A stretch of 64,000 nucleotides of DNA from Nocardia takedensis NBRC 100417 (lineage in GTDB: Bacteria > Actinomycetota > Actinomycetes > Mycobacteriales > Mycobacteriaceae): NCBI RefSeq assembly GCF_000308695.1, contig NZ_BAGG01000035.1:32426-96425 (forward strand), given 5' to 3'. Positions 8,762 to 16,807 of this stretch are shown here, piece after piece. Position 1 is the first letter of the stretch, and each line of letters begins with the position of its first letter. Position numbers and translations under genes: made by a program. A model generated the notes under the pieces. That model ran no database searches. It was not told the DNA's origin and saw only the letters and a list, made by a program, of their open reading frames with translations.

Positions 8762-8835
8762 GGGGCGGTAGCTCAGTCGGTTAGAGCCGTGGACTCATAA
8801 TCCATTGGTCGCGGGTTCGAGCCCCGCCCGCCCCA
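8762..8835 (+). tRNA. tRNA-Met (anticodon CAT)
   Basis: A 74-nt cloverleaf can be drawn. Acceptor GGGGCGG pairs with CCGCCCC, the D-arm has GCTC...GAGC, the anticodon loop is CTCATAA, and the T-arm is GCGGGTTCGAGCCCCGC. The discriminator is A and CCA is not encoded. The CAT anticodon could also be a lysidine-modified tRNA-Ile2, but the sequence resembles actinobacterial elongator Met tRNAs. It stands next to degraded accessory DNA. Confidence 0.93.
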
Positions 8836-8889
8836 CAAACACCCTGGTCACAGGCTTGAGCGCTGGTTGTAGGGCACGCCGCGTTGGTC

Positions 8890-9237
8890 GTGAGGTGGTG
8901 CGGGACGCGGTTCGAGGTCGGTGAGGGTGGTCTCGTGCAGTGAACCTGCGCGACGAAGCGCATTGCCGATGGTGGCGCTCGAGGCCGCGGTTGTCGGGAT
9001 GGTCAGGTCCCAGGATGTGTGTGCGGTCGGCAAGCGTGCGTTCGAGCAGGTCGATCGCACGATCGAAGTGCCCGGTGGCTGAGTACGGCGACACAGCGAA
9101 GCCCGACGCGGTGAGAGCGCCAAGGCCAACCACAACCACCACGAATCCCGAACCTCAGTCGCGAGATTCACCGTGACCGCGAGCCCGGTCGACACGATCG
9201 CCGTCACAGCCGTCGGCACCACCACCCGCGAGGTCAT
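8890..9237 (-). pseudogene. Remnant of a membrane-anchored TPR (NLR/NTPase-type) protein
   Basis: From ATG 9237 the frame encodes a transmembrane-like segment (VSTGLAVTVNLATEV, then WWLWLALAL). After a frameshift near 9120 another frame gives GHFDRAIDLLERTLADRT and LGPDHPDN, hallmarks of the TPR repeats of actinobacterial TPR/NTPase proteins. A third frame gives a second decayed repeat (LHETTLTDLE). The pieces are in the right order but in different frames and lack the central domains, so this is a deletion derivative. Confidence 0.6.
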
Positions 9238-9453
9238 CGAATGACTCACCACCCCACCCCCGTGCATCGCCGCTCGAAATCCGAACTCGGCCCCTACCCA
9301 CACTAGGCTCGACCGGGCGACCGCACCCGGGAACTAACCCACCATCTGCACCTGGCCGTCGCCAGCTGCGATTACGGATACATCAACCGAAGCGCTCACC
9401 GACCGGCAGTCGGCCCGGCTCCCTTGGAGACACTTTCTGGGCAGCGGGTGCGC

Positions 9454-9969
9454 TCACGAGAATCCCTGCACCTCCAGGTACCAGATAGTTTGGTCGCCGC
9501 CGATGCCTTTGGATACGGCCGACTTCGGACTCACGGTCGAGTCCGGTGTGGCGTAGGTCAGCCGCTCGACGATCGGGCCCCGTTGCCTGTCGTCATAGGC
9601 AAGGACGACTTTTCCATCGTGCACGAATACCTGCGTTGTAGATTCGGAGTGGGTATGCAGCCCGGTCCACACTGCTCCGTTCGTTCCCAGGGTTCGATTG
9701 AGTTTGTCGCTGGTATTGGGGGAGCTGAAGCTGTACATGCGATCCCACGGACCGATTTGAGCACCGGATGATGCGACGAGATCGCCGAGCCGGGCGGTTC
9801 GCCTTTCGTTCAGAAGTTGAGCGAAAGCCGCCGTCAACGCGGGGTTCCCGTCCTGAACGGTGATTTGTTCACCGTCCGATGCGGAACCACACCCGGCGAC
9901 CGAGGTGAAGGCTACGCTCGCTACGGAGACCAGCAGCAGGGCTCTCATTCGTTTGCGGGTACGCACCAC
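9454..9969 (-). CDS. Predicted lipoprotein downstream of a type VII effector-like gene
   Basis: The 171-aa protein has a lipoprotein signal: charged MVRTRKRMR, a hydrophobic core, then lipobox SVAGC. The mature part has no family I recognise. It has many Ser/Thr residues and a mixed strand pattern. It follows the DUF6973-like gene by 37 bp on the same strand, with a different but compatible location (membrane outer face). An immunity or partner role for that protein is inferred from position only. Confidence 0.75.
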   Translation of the reverse strand: MVRTRKRMRALLLVSVASVAFTSVAGCGSASDGEQITVQDGNPALTAAFAQLLNERRTARLGDLVASSGAQIGPWDRMYSFSSPNTSDKLNRTLGTNGAVWTGLHTHSESTTQVFVHDGKVVLAYDDRQRGPIVERLTYATPDSTVSPKSAVSKGIGGDQTIWYLEVQGFS

Positions 9970-10006
9970 ACTCCTAGGAGGTTTCGACGCACGTCGGCCC
10001 AGGTGG

Positions 10007-11218
10007 TCATTTGGGAGACGGCTTGTTGTCCGGAATCAGGGACCCTGGCAGTGATTGCTGCTGATCGATCAACGCGGTCGGCGGTTCGTACCCGAGAGTG
10101 GTTCCCTTCGGCCGGGCGAGGTTGCCGTTCTGATCGATCACGACCCCATCACCGGCGTTCCATGCTTCGATGATCTTGTTCTGCAATCCAGCCGAACCGA
10201 GTCCTGGATTCTCAGTGGCAATTCTTCGGCCGAGTTCGTTGTTGTACAGGTCCATGGCTTCGCGACTCATTCGGTTGTCTTCTCGGCCCTCATGCTTGGA
10301 TGTGTATTCCTCGGTCCACTCCGCGCCGAACTCCTCGGTCAGCATGGCATTCCAGTATGCGTGCCGGAAAGCGTCGGCGTGGTTGTCCTGGAAATTTCCG
10401 TCGTACTGGTTCTCCACCTTCCTGTCCGGAAACAGGCGCTCCGCGGTGTCGCTGGCGTCCTCGCTGATTTGATAGAACTTGTACTGGTCCATGAGGCTTA
10501 AATTGTTCAACATCTCCGCCTCGCTGACAGTCACATCCTTCTGTGCGATGTCCGAGCCGGGATTGAACCGGTTTACCCATTTGACAAAATCTTCACTGGG
10601 CCATTTTGTCATTTTCTGCTGATCAGGGTTGACTTGGTACGTGTAGAGAATCATCTCGAGGTCTGCGCCGAGTGGAATGGGAACGTCGGAGAAAACCTTG
10701 ATAATGGCTTCACCGGCGGAACTCGCAGCATCGCCCGCCTCCCTCAGCGACTTTTTGATCGCGTCTTCGTGCTGACGCTGCCCCTGGTCGAGGGCAGCCT
10801 TCGCCACCTCGAGCGACTTACCCTTCTCCGCGGCCAGCCACGAGACAACATCGTTGGAATAGCTGACTGCCCCGTCGTCGGCGACGGTGTATCGCTCATC
10901 CTCGGCAGCCTTGATAGCGTTCACAGCTGATGACTTCGCGAAACCAAGGATCTGGACGATCTGGGCGACGGCTGGCTGAGCATTGTCGAAGGCCGTTACC
11001 ACCTTGGACAGCGAGGTCTTGGCTTCCTCGCCCTTGACGCGCATGGCATCCCCGGCCCCGCCACGCCAAAATCCAGGAGAGTCGGCGAGCTGCTGATTGA
11101 TGGCGCTGTATTCGGTCGTAACCGCCTCCGCGCCGCGGGCCCACTCGTTACCCTGCTCGGTCAGCGAATCGAAGTTCCACTGACGGATCTCCGACTTCGT
11201 CGGAGGTAGCGAACTCAT
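10007..11218 (-). CDS. Type VII secreted toxin-like protein (WXG N-terminus, DUF6973-like C-terminus)
   Basis: The 403-aa protein has an N-terminal helical hairpin of ESX type, with GFWRGGAG at the turn (WXG motif). A helical linker rich in Ala, Glu and Lys follows. The C-terminal domain (about residues 265-375) has DNHADAFRHAYWNAM and later MDLYNNELGRRIA. This His/Asn pattern resembles DUF6973, a domain found at the tips of secreted polymorphic proteins. The ATG overlaps the stop of the EspC-like gene (4 bp), so the pair is co-translated, as for ESX substrates and partners. Toxicity is a prediction; the DUF number is from memory. Confidence 0.72.
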   Translation of the reverse strand: MSSLPPTKSEIRQWNFDSLTEQGNEWARGAEAVTTEYSAINQQLADSPGFWRGGAGDAMRVKGEEAKTSLSKVVTAFDNAQPAVAQIVQILGFAKSSAVNAIKAAEDERYTVADDGAVSYSNDVVSWLAAEKGKSLEVAKAALDQGQRQHEDAIKKSLREAGDAASSAGEAIIKVFSDVPIPLGADLEMILYTYQVNPDQQKMTKWPSEDFVKWVNRFNPGSDIAQKDVTVSEAEMLNNLSLMDQYKFYQISEDASDTAERLFPDRKVENQYDGNFQDNHADAFRHAYWNAMLTEEFGAEWTEEYTSKHEGREDNRMSREAMDLYNNELGRRIATENPGLGSAGLQNKIIEAWNAGDGVVIDQNGNLARPKGTTLGYEPPTALIDQQQSLPGSLIPDNKPSPK

Positions 11219-11538
11219 CGAGGCCCATCCAGCGGGCCGGCCTCGGCCAACTCGCCCTGTGACTTCGATTGCGCCGCCTGTTGTGCGTTGTAAGCTGCGA
11301 TGCTCGCGGTCGCGGCGTCGTTGATCTCTCTGAGCTGCACGGCAACTCCTCGTACGCTGAGCCTTGCCCGAACACCGGCCCTCATGAAGGCAGCCCCCAG
11401 GCCCGACCCCGGCAACGCGGGCTCGATCGCAGCGATGAAGCCCTCGGTCGGCAAGGCGTTGAGGACCCCCTGGGAGCCGTCGAACGCTCCGATCATTCCT
11501 TCGAGTGCGGCTTGCTCTACGTATAGGTCGTCGGCCAT
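11215..11538 (-). CDS. EspC-like type VII secretion partner
   Basis: The 107-aa protein has the size and helical amphipathic pattern of T7SS_ESX_EspC (PF10824) proteins, including an early MADDLYVEQAALEGM helix, a central Gly/Pro turn and a helical end ALREIN-like segment near residue 70. Such proteins form heterodimers with larger ESX substrates or are secreted with them. It is the first gene of the cassette, overlaps the toxin-like gene by 4 bp, and diverges from the YbaB-like gene with 68 bp between. I see no clear YxxxD/E export signal. Confidence 0.62.
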   Translation of the reverse strand: MADDLYVEQAALEGMIGAFDGSQGVLNALPTEGFIAAIEPALPGSGLGAAFMRAGVRARLSVRGVAVQLREINDAATASIAAYNAQQAAQSKSQGELAEAGPLDGPR

Positions 11539-11606
11539 CGCGATCCTCTCCCCATCGGCGATTTCGCTACGCTAACACGACCATCCGACGACATCGGGAG
11601 TGTGCC

Positions 11607-12041
11607 GTGCCGCCATATCCGAGCAACAGTGATACAGACCCGATCACCGATCGGATGAACGCCGTGCGTCGTGCGCTGCTCACGGACCGATTCACCGAGT
11701 CACGATACGGCGTGGCAGTCGATGTCCGGGCGGATGGAACGCTCGAAGCGGTTCGCATCGATGAGAGCGTCACGCCCTACGGGGTCGAACTCGGCAAGCT
11801 CATCACCACTCTCGCGCACGATGCCCTGGACAAGGCCCGTAGTAACGTGCGTGAACGCCTCGACGAACTGACGGCGGACCCACGCATAGCCGCAGCGGTC
11901 GAGTCGATCGAAATCGCTTCCGAACAGCCCGCACCGAATCCGGTGAGGATGACTGCGCGGCAGCATGTTCCAGAAGATGAGCTCAGCGAGGACGAGCTCA
12001 TAGAACTCAACGAACGCCGCAACCAGGGGTGGTTTCGCTGA
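11607..12041 (+). CDS. YbaB/EbfC-family (EspL-like) protein
   Basis: The 144-aa protein, from GTG at 11607, has the YbaB/EbfC pattern: an N-terminal helix, a beta hairpin (YGVAVDVRADGTLEAVRID), then a long helix with regularly spaced charged residues. Many actinobacterial type VII loci encode such a protein; EspL of mycobacteria is one. Divergence from the EspC-like gene and proximity to the cassette support that role. DNA binding or chaperone activity is not shown by the sequence. Confidence 0.7.
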   Translation: MPPYPSNSDTDPITDRMNAVRRALLTDRFTESRYGVAVDVRADGTLEAVRIDESVTPYGVELGKLITTLAHDALDKARSNVRERLDELTADPRIAAAVESIEIASEQPAPNPVRMTARQHVPEDELSEDELIELNERRNQGWFR

Positions 12042-12187
12042 GCGCGGCCGATCACCGACACCGGCGACCGGCTACACCGGACGCCGATGCGCCGCTATTT
12101 GTCTCGCTCGTCGACCGCCACCAAGTACCGGCGGACCAACTCGGCCAGCTCATGGTCCAGTGAACCGTCACGGGTTGGGGGCCGCTG

Positions 12188-12265
12188 TGGCTGTGCGGGG
12201 ACGGTCCGCCCCTGTTGCTCTTGCACGGCTATCCGCAGAGCCATCTGGCCTGCGTTGCCCCGGTC
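12188..12265 (+). pseudogene. Fragment of an alpha/beta-hydrolase (oxyanion-hole region)
   Basis: One frame reads GDGPPLLLLHGYPQSHLA, the signature strand and HGYPQ oxyanion loop of haloacetate-dehalogenase-like hydrolases. The similarity ends abruptly and no catalytic residues follow. It is a short relic. Confidence 0.65.
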
Positions 12266-12267
12266 GC

Positions 12268-12445
12268 AATGCTTCCTTCGACAGGTACACCGCGAGGGCC
12301 GAGGCGAGGGTCGGGGCGATGAAGTACCAGGCGATGGCAACGGGGTTGCCGGAGGAGTAGAGGTTCCCCCAGTCGGGCGTGTCGCCCGGCGCTGCGAACT
12401 CGATGTCGATGGTTTCGGTGTTCCTGCCCCAGTGATTCCGCCGGG
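12268..12445 (-). pseudogene. C-terminal fragment of a membrane protein
   Basis: The minus strand has an open stretch with one clear transmembrane helix (NPVAIAWYFIAPTLASALAV) ending YLSKEA, preceded by a polar segment (NTETIDIEFAAPG). It has no start codon in a sensible position and abuts the hydrolase relic head-to-head. I cannot name the parent family. Confidence 0.4.
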
Positions 12446-12820
12446 GCCATCGCGCCGTTCGTGATCGAAGTGGTTCCGGATCAGAACAACGGTCCGGGCC
12501 GAGCCTTCGGCGGGGTCGGACCTTTACGGTCCGGGCCGCCTATTCTTCGAGCGCCTGACCCAGCGGTATGGACGCGTGTAGCCGGCCGGTCAGGCAGCCG
12601 AGATGGGTGTACAACTGCTGACGCGAAGTCGATGCCGGCATGAGGGCAATGAGCACGCGCAGGTTCACGTCGCCGAGTGCAATGTGCTGACCAGACGTAG
12701 ACGTGAGTTCCGTTCTCGGCATCGAAGACTCGCTCCGCGTTGCTGATCTCCTCGTCCGAGCCGACGCGCGATCGCCCTATGCGTAGATATCGGTGGATTC
12801 GCGGTCCGCCCATTTCTTGG
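12446..12820. other. Decayed intergenic DNA
   Basis: No intact gene is visible. On the minus strand two short coding-like pieces in different frames (SDEEISNAERVFDAENGTH near 12700-12770, and GDVNLRVLIALMP near 12630) could be parts of one broken gene of unknown family. Confidence 0.4.
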
Positions 12821-13033
12821 TTATCGGGTTTGCACCCGGCCGAATTCGGGCCGCGGTAGTGATTCGGCGGCGAACAGGTGTAGGTCGACCTGGGTCATCA
12901 GTTCGTCGATGTCGACGCCGTCGGGGGCGATCAGTCGGTTGTCGGCCCAGTACGCGGCCAGTTGCTCGCTCAGGGTCTGTACGGACAAGTAGGTGTCCTG
13001 GTAGGGCTTCTCGGCGGGCGTTGCGTTTTCCAT
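12821..13033 (-). CDS. Small hypothetical protein
   Basis: A 70-aa acidic protein starts at ATG 13033 (MENATPAEKPYQDTYLS) and ends in RPEFGRVQTR. It looks like a short two-helix protein with no transmembrane segment and no recognised family. It is flanked by decayed DNA, so it could also be a gene tip. About 220 bp upstream (13034-13252) contain nothing I can identify. Confidence 0.4.
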   Translation of the reverse strand: MENATPAEKPYQDTYLSVQTLSEQLAAYWADNRLIAPDGVDIDELMTQVDLHLFAAESLPRPEFGRVQTR

Positions 13034-13252
13034 GCCGACATGGTGCACAAGGGCACCGACAAGATAGGTCGGAAACGTTGTGACGGCCGACTTCCCGGCC
13101 GGGTGATGAGCGCGGCCTGTGCGGCGACGGTAGGGGAGAGTCTGTTCCGTTCGTGCCCACGAATGAGGCAAGCACCACTACGGGGGTTGCGTCGCATGTT
13201 GCTGTGGGATGTCGAGGGGGCGCGGTCCGAGCGCGGATGCCCCGAGGTCGAG

Positions 13253-13585
13253 TCAGGGGCGGGGCGCGTACATGATGACCGCGACGCCCGCCAGGCACAG
13301 CAGCGCGCCGGTGACGTCGTAACGGTCGGGGCGGAAGCCGTCCAGGGCCATACCCCACAGCAGGGATCCGGCGACGAACACTCCGCCGTAGGCTGCCAGG
13401 ATGCGACCGAAGTGCGCGTCGGGTTGCAGGGTGGCGACGAACCCGTACAGGCCGAGTGCGATCACGCCCGCGCCGATCCACGCCCATCCCCGATGTTCGC
13501 GGACGCCTTGCCAGACCAGCCACGCGCCGCCGATCTCGGCGACCGCGGCCAGCACGAACAACAGGACGGAACGGACGACGGTCAT
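13253..13585 (-). CDS. ynfA: YnfA/UPF0060 family small multidrug-transporter-like membrane protein
   Basis: The 110-aa protein has four transmembrane helices and the family motifs [10 protein letters not shown] near the start and [13 protein letters not shown] in helix three, ending [11 protein letters not shown]. YnfA proteins are SMR-like membrane proteins whose substrate is uncertain. The start ATG at 13585 is clear. In this window it stands next to metal-response genes (MerR, ars). Confidence 0.9.
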   Translation of the reverse strand: MTVVRSVLLFVLAAVAEIGGAWLVWQGVREHRGWAWIGAGVIALGLYGFVATLQPDAHFGRILAAYGGVFVAGSLLWGMALDGFRPDRYDVTGALLCLAGVAVIMYAPRP

Positions 13586-13659
13586 GGTCGGCAGCCTACG
13601 GTGTGGTATGCGGCGAGACCGTGGTGGTGCTCGCGCGGTCGCATCGCACACCCGCGCGA

Positions 13660-13915
13660 CCGATAGCCGCGGCTGGGCGGCAGGTGCCTGGCGTTCCGGG
13701 CCGTGGTCGCGCCTTGTACCACGTCCGGGCCGTCGGCACTCGGCGTGCCGGGCTGCCGCTGCGACTATCGCTGTGACCGGTTGCCGAGTCCGGGCGGTAG
13801 GTATCTGGTGTGTCGGGCCGCCGCGGTGTCCGGTTACCGCGTCCGGGTGGCCGGTACCTGGCGTGCCGGGCCGCCGCGATCGCTTGAGCAACCGGTTACC
13901 GCGTCCGTGCGGGTT
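13660..13915. repeat. Degenerate direct repeats (~65-75 bp units)
   Basis: About four diverged copies of a unit are visible, containing GGTACCTGGCGTGCCGGGCC followed 20-30 bp later by CCGGTTACCGCGTCCGGG. The two best copies run about 13780-13910. The array lies between YnfA and the small membrane gene and forms the tail of the latter. Copies differ too much, and spacers are too irregular, for a CRISPR array. Confidence 0.6.
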
Positions 13916-14100
13916 CCAAAAGCAGAATGGCCGCGCGACCGTTTCAGCCCCGCCACCCCGCCCCCGACCAGGACGAACCCGAGCGGCTCCAGCCACCCCG
14001 TTCCGGTCGGGACCGCGCCGCCGCCCAGCATTCCGGCGGCGGTCAGGATCGGAGCGGAGCAGCACACTGCGCACAGCGCTGCCCCGAGCCCGATCGGCAT
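13834..14100 (-). CDS. Small membrane protein of the MerR cluster
   Basis: The 88-aa protein, from ATG 14100 ([19 protein letters not shown]), has a Cys-rich first helix (C-x-x-C-C) and a second helix ([16 protein letters not shown]). Small proteins like this accompany MerR regulators and may handle soft metals, as MerT/MerC-type carriers do. The C-terminal 25 residues are encoded by the degenerate repeats and look like read-through. The start overlaps the MerR gene's 3' end by 58 bp; an upstream GTG cannot be excluded. Confidence 0.5.
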   Translation of the reverse strand: MPIGLGAALCAVCCSAPILTAAGMLGGGAVPTGTGWLEPLGFVLVGGGVAGLKRSRGHSAFGTRTDAVTGCSSDRGGPARQVPATRTR

Positions 14101-14543
14101 CCACCAGCGAGGGGCAGTGTGCGGGCAAGCTGCCCACCGCTGGAATCGAAAGGAACCGGACAGCAAGGGCTTTCGCTGCACGTGACCAGGTCGTCGCAAC
14201 CGGCCGCCAATGCCGCGCGCAGGGTGTCGCGGACCGCGGTGAGTTCGGCCAGTCTGCTGTCGATCTCGGCGAGTTTCGCGGCGGCGCGGGCCTGCAATCC
14301 GGTCTCGGCGCGCCGGTGTCTCGTAGCGTTCACCAACTCGGCGACCTCGTCGAGGGTGAATCCGAGTCGCTGGGCGGCCTTGATCACGCGCAGCACCGTC
14401 ACCGCCTGCTCCGGATACAGCCGGTGTCCGCCCAGGGAACGGTCCGGTTCGGCCAGCAGGCCGCGGCGTTCGTAGTAGCGCAGGGTCTGCGCGTTCACTC
14501 CCGCCGCGGCCGCCAATTCGCCGCTGCGCAATCCGGCGCTCAT
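14043..14543 (-). CDS. MerR-family transcriptional regulator
   Basis: The 166-aa protein has an N-terminal winged HTH ([26 protein letters not shown]), the dimerisation helix, and an effector region with CDDLVTC and SPCCP cysteines expected to bind a metal ion. Mer/Zn-type MerR regulators look like this. Its ATG overlaps the stop of the upstream Cys-protein gene by 4 bp, and its 3' end overlaps the small membrane gene, so three genes form one unit. The last ~25 residues (after the SSGGQ) are atypical. Confidence 0.82.
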   Translation of the reverse strand: MSAGLRSGELAAAAGVNAQTLRYYERRGLLAEPDRSLGGHRLYPEQAVTVLRVIKAAQRLGFTLDEVAELVNATRHRRAETGLQARAAAKLAEIDSRLAELTAVRDTLRAALAAGCDDLVTCSESPCCPVPFDSSGGQLARTLPLAGGCRSGSGQRCAQCAAPLRS

Positions 14544-14878
14544 CGTCGGACCTCGGCGCGGGCGGCGAGGGTGTCGAGCACGTCGACGTGCTGGGAGGGC
14601 ACCTCGATGCGCAGCATCGTCCCCTTGGGATCGGTGACGAAGGTGAAGGTGAAGAACGAGCAGCAGGCCGATTCGCGTGCGGTCAGGTCCCGTCCGATCG
14701 ACTCGGCGTCTCCGTCGCGGGTGAGCCGCAGTTCGAGGCGCGTCGGGGTCGGTCGGGCGGTCGCGGTCACCGAGTGGGTGAAGAACTGGTCGAATTCGGC
14801 GAGGCGGGTCGGGCGTTCGGCGGTGGGCAGGGTGCACGCGGACAGGTTCGTCATCTGTTCGTGCAGGTCATCGGTCAT
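14540..14878 (-). CDS. Hypothetical protein with conserved Cys pair, metal-cluster associated
   Basis: The 112-aa protein, from ATG 14878 (MTDDLHEQMTNL), contains ACTLPTAERPTRLAEFD and ESACCSFFTF. The same arrangement recurs in actinobacterial proteins placed before MerR genes. The cysteines could bind a soft metal. Overlap with MerR (4 bp) shows coupling. Its biochemical function is unknown to me. An upstream start at 14944 would extend it by 22 residues that look non-conserved. Confidence 0.6.
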   Translation of the reverse strand: MTDDLHEQMTNLSACTLPTAERPTRLAEFDQFFTHSVTATARPTPTRLELRLTRDGDAESIGRDLTARESACCSFFTFTFVTDPKGTMLRIEVPSQHVDVLDTLAARAEVRR

Positions 14879-14948
14879 GTCTTCACGGTAAGCCGGTACC
14901 CCGGTACCGGATGCAACACCGAAATCCTCCCGCGAGACGGCCATGCCG

Positions 14949-15359
14949 TCAGGCGCGGGAGGGCAAAAGTTCGGCGATCAGCGCCTCGACCCGCGCGCGG
15001 ATCTCGTCGCGGATCGGGCGCACCGCGTCCACGCCCTTGCCCGCCGGGTCTTCGAGTTGCCAGTCGCGGTAGCTCACGCCCGGCAGGACGGGGCAGGTGT
15101 CTCCGCACCCCATCGTGATCACCACGTCGGAGGTCTCCACCGCGTCGTAGGTGAGGATCTTCGGGGACTGGGCGGTGATATCGATCCCGACCTCGGCCAT
15201 CGCGGCGACGGCGGCCGGGTTCAACGATTCGGCCGGGGCGCTGCCCGCCGACCGGACCTCGATCTCGCCCCCGCCCAGATGATCGAGGAAACCGGCGGCC
15301 ATCTGCGAGCGGCCCGCGTTGTGGACGCAGACGAACAGCACACTGGGCTTGGATGTCAT
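14949..15359 (-). CDS. arsC: Arsenate reductase, low-molecular-weight phosphatase fold
   Basis: The 136-aa protein has the P-loop CVHNAGRS (CX5R, Cys11-Arg17) near its start and a second Cys pair C85/C89 in GCGDTCP, typical of ArsC enzymes that reduce arsenate through relay thiols. In this lineage the reductant could be mycothiol/mycoredoxin or thioredoxin; the Cys85/Cys89 pair favours an intramolecular relay. Its ATG overlaps the aquaporin stop by 4 bp, so it is the third gene of the arsR-aqp-arsC operon. Confidence 0.93.
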   Translation of the reverse strand: MTSKPSVLFVCVHNAGRSQMAAGFLDHLGGGEIEVRSAGSAPAESLNPAAVAAMAEVGIDITAQSPKILTYDAVETSDVVITMGCGDTCPVLPGVSYRDWQLEDPAGKGVDAVRPIRDEIRARVEALIAELLPSRA

Positions 15360-16105
15360 GGGGCAGTGCTCCTTTCAACGGTGCGTGGCGGATTCTCGTG
15401 CGGGACGACGACGTTGTCCGCCGACTCGCCGGTTCCGGGGTAGAGCCACATGATCAACCCCGCTCCCAGCACCGCGCCCAGGAGCTGTGCGCCGATGAAC
15501 GCGGGCACCGAGCCGGGGGCGATTCCGGCGAAGGTGTCGGAGAACATTCGCCCCACGGTGACCGCCGGGTTGGCGAACGAGGTCGAGCTGGTGAACCAGT
15601 ACGCCGCACCGATATACGCGCCGACCGCGCCCGCGGAGAGCCCCGCGCGTCCGGTGCGGGCGAGGGCGAGGATCACCGCCAGCAACCCGGCCGTGGCGAC
15701 GACTTCGCCGACGAGATGGCCGTCGCTGACCCGGTCGTGGGTCGAGACCTGGAACGCGCCCACCTCGAACATCACATTCGCCAGTACCGCTCCCGTCGAG
15801 CATCCCGCGACCTGCGCGGCGATGTAGGCCATCAGCTCGCCACCTTGCAGGCCGGTGCCGGTCCTGCGGCCGAGCCACCAATCCGCGAGTGAGACAACAG
15901 GGTTGAAGTGCGCCCCCGACACCGGGCCGAACATCAGGATCAACACCGCCAGCCCGAACACGGTCGCGGTCGAGTTCTGCAACAACTGCAATCCGGTGTC
16001 ACCGGGGGAGAGCTGTTGGGCGGCGATCCCGGAACCGACCACCACCGCGACCAGCAGCGCGCTGCCCACGAACTCCGCGACCACCCGCCGCGCCGATCCG
16101 CTCAC
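15356..16105 (-). CDS. aqpS: Aquaglyceroporin-family (MIP) channel, likely arsenite exit channel
   Basis: The 249-aa protein has six transmembrane helices and two half-helix loops: HFNPVV (NPA changed to NPV) and FANPAVTVGR. It lies between arsR and arsC, overlapping each by 4 bp. In Sinorhizobium AqpS, in the same setting, lets arsenite made by ArsC leave the cell down its gradient. By analogy this channel would do the same, and no ArsB or Acr3 pump is seen nearby. The start is GTG at 16105. The gene symbol is by analogy. Confidence 0.88.
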   Translation of the reverse strand: MSGSARRVVAEFVGSALLVAVVVGSGIAAQQLSPGDTGLQLLQNSTATVFGLAVLILMFGPVSGAHFNPVVSLADWWLGRRTGTGLQGGELMAYIAAQVAGCSTGAVLANVMFEVGAFQVSTHDRVSDGHLVGEVVATAGLLAVILALARTGRAGLSAGAVGAYIGAAYWFTSSTSFANPAVTVGRMFSDTFAGIAPGSVPAFIGAQLLGAVLGAGLIMWLYPGTGESADNVVVPHENPPRTVERSTAP

Positions 16106-16470
16106 CGTGCGTCCTCGGGGGTCGCCGAGGCGAGGAACGCCGAAACCTGCCGCAGCACCGCGGGCTCGACCCGGTAGTACACCCAGGACGCCCGCCGTTC
16201 GCTGCTGAGCAACCCGGCCTCGCGCAGCACTTTCAGATGGTGCGAGATCGTCGGCTGCGTCACGTCGATCCCCTCGGACAGATCGCACACGCACGCTTCG
16301 TGACCCGCCCGCGCCGCGACCGAGCTGAACACGCGCAGCCGCACCGGATCGGCCAGCGCCTTGAACACCCCGGCCAACGGCGCGGCCTCCTCGGCCGACA
16401 GCGCCGCACCGACCAGCGGCGTTGGCACGCATTCCTGGACCGGTGTGATCACCAGCTCCGACTTAGACAT
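16102..16470 (-). CDS. arsR: ArsR-family metalloregulator
   Basis: The 122-aa protein has the ArsR winged HTH (VTQPTISHHLKVLREAGLL). Near the HTH is EACVCDLSEG (CxC), the classic arsenite/antimonite site, plus another Cys in VQECVPTP. It would repress the operon until metal binds. It is the first gene of the operon, with ATG at 16470. A dyad just upstream is the probable operator. Confidence 0.92.
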   Translation of the reverse strand: MSKSELVITPVQECVPTPLVGAALSAEEAAPLAGVFKALADPVRLRVFSSVAARAGHEACVCDLSEGIDVTQPTISHHLKVLREAGLLSSERRASWVYYRVEPAVLRQVSAFLASATPEDAR

Positions 16471-16472
16471 AG

Positions 16473-16484
16473 ATCGATATTGAT
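16473..16484. promoter_or_regulatory. Candidate ArsR operator
   Basis: ATCGATATTGAT is an imperfect dyad (arms ATCGAT / ATTGAT) 2 bp upstream of the arsR start codon, in an AT-rich spot unusual for this DNA. ArsR repressors bind short dyads of this kind. Binding is inferred. Confidence 0.55.
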
Positions 16485-16616
16485 GGATGTCGAAACAGTG
16501 CGCAAGTCAGCGCGCGAGATAGTCCACTGTCGGCGGCAGTGAGTCCGGTGCTCTCGGCCGCCCAACGCCGCGCCGAGCGCGAACTCGGGTCCGCGTCGGC
16601 GGTGGCCGATTCCGAC

Positions 16617-16768
16617 AGACCTTGCATCGGATTCTGTTGGCGGGTGCGGACATGGACGAGCTGATCGCGAACGGTGAGGTGACCGTCGAGGGGGATGCGG
16701 GCAAGCTGGGCGAACTCGTCGGCTACCTCGACGCTCCCGACCCGGACTTCGCGATAGTCACGCCGTGA
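16617..16768 (+). pseudogene. C-terminal fragment of an alkyl/aryl-sulfatase (SCP2-like end)
   Basis: The frame ending at the TGA 16766-16768 reads LHRILLAG, then GEVTVEGDAGKLGELVG and DPDFAIVTP. This is the typical end of BDS1/SdsA-type alkyl sulfatases. Nothing upstream encodes the metallo-beta-lactamase domain, so only the tip (about 50 aa) remains. Confidence 0.65.
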
Positions 16769-16807
16769 CCGTGCCGTCGCGTACGAGGTGCGTGGTGGGT
16801 TGCCGCC

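Noticed and set aside
8781..8963. Small protein on the minus strand overlapping the tRNA
   Set aside because: The peptide ending GARTRDQWIMSPRL is the usual false translation of the tRNA itself.
13660..13915. Possible CRISPR array
   Set aside because: Repeats are long, diverged and unevenly spaced, and no cas genes are in the window.
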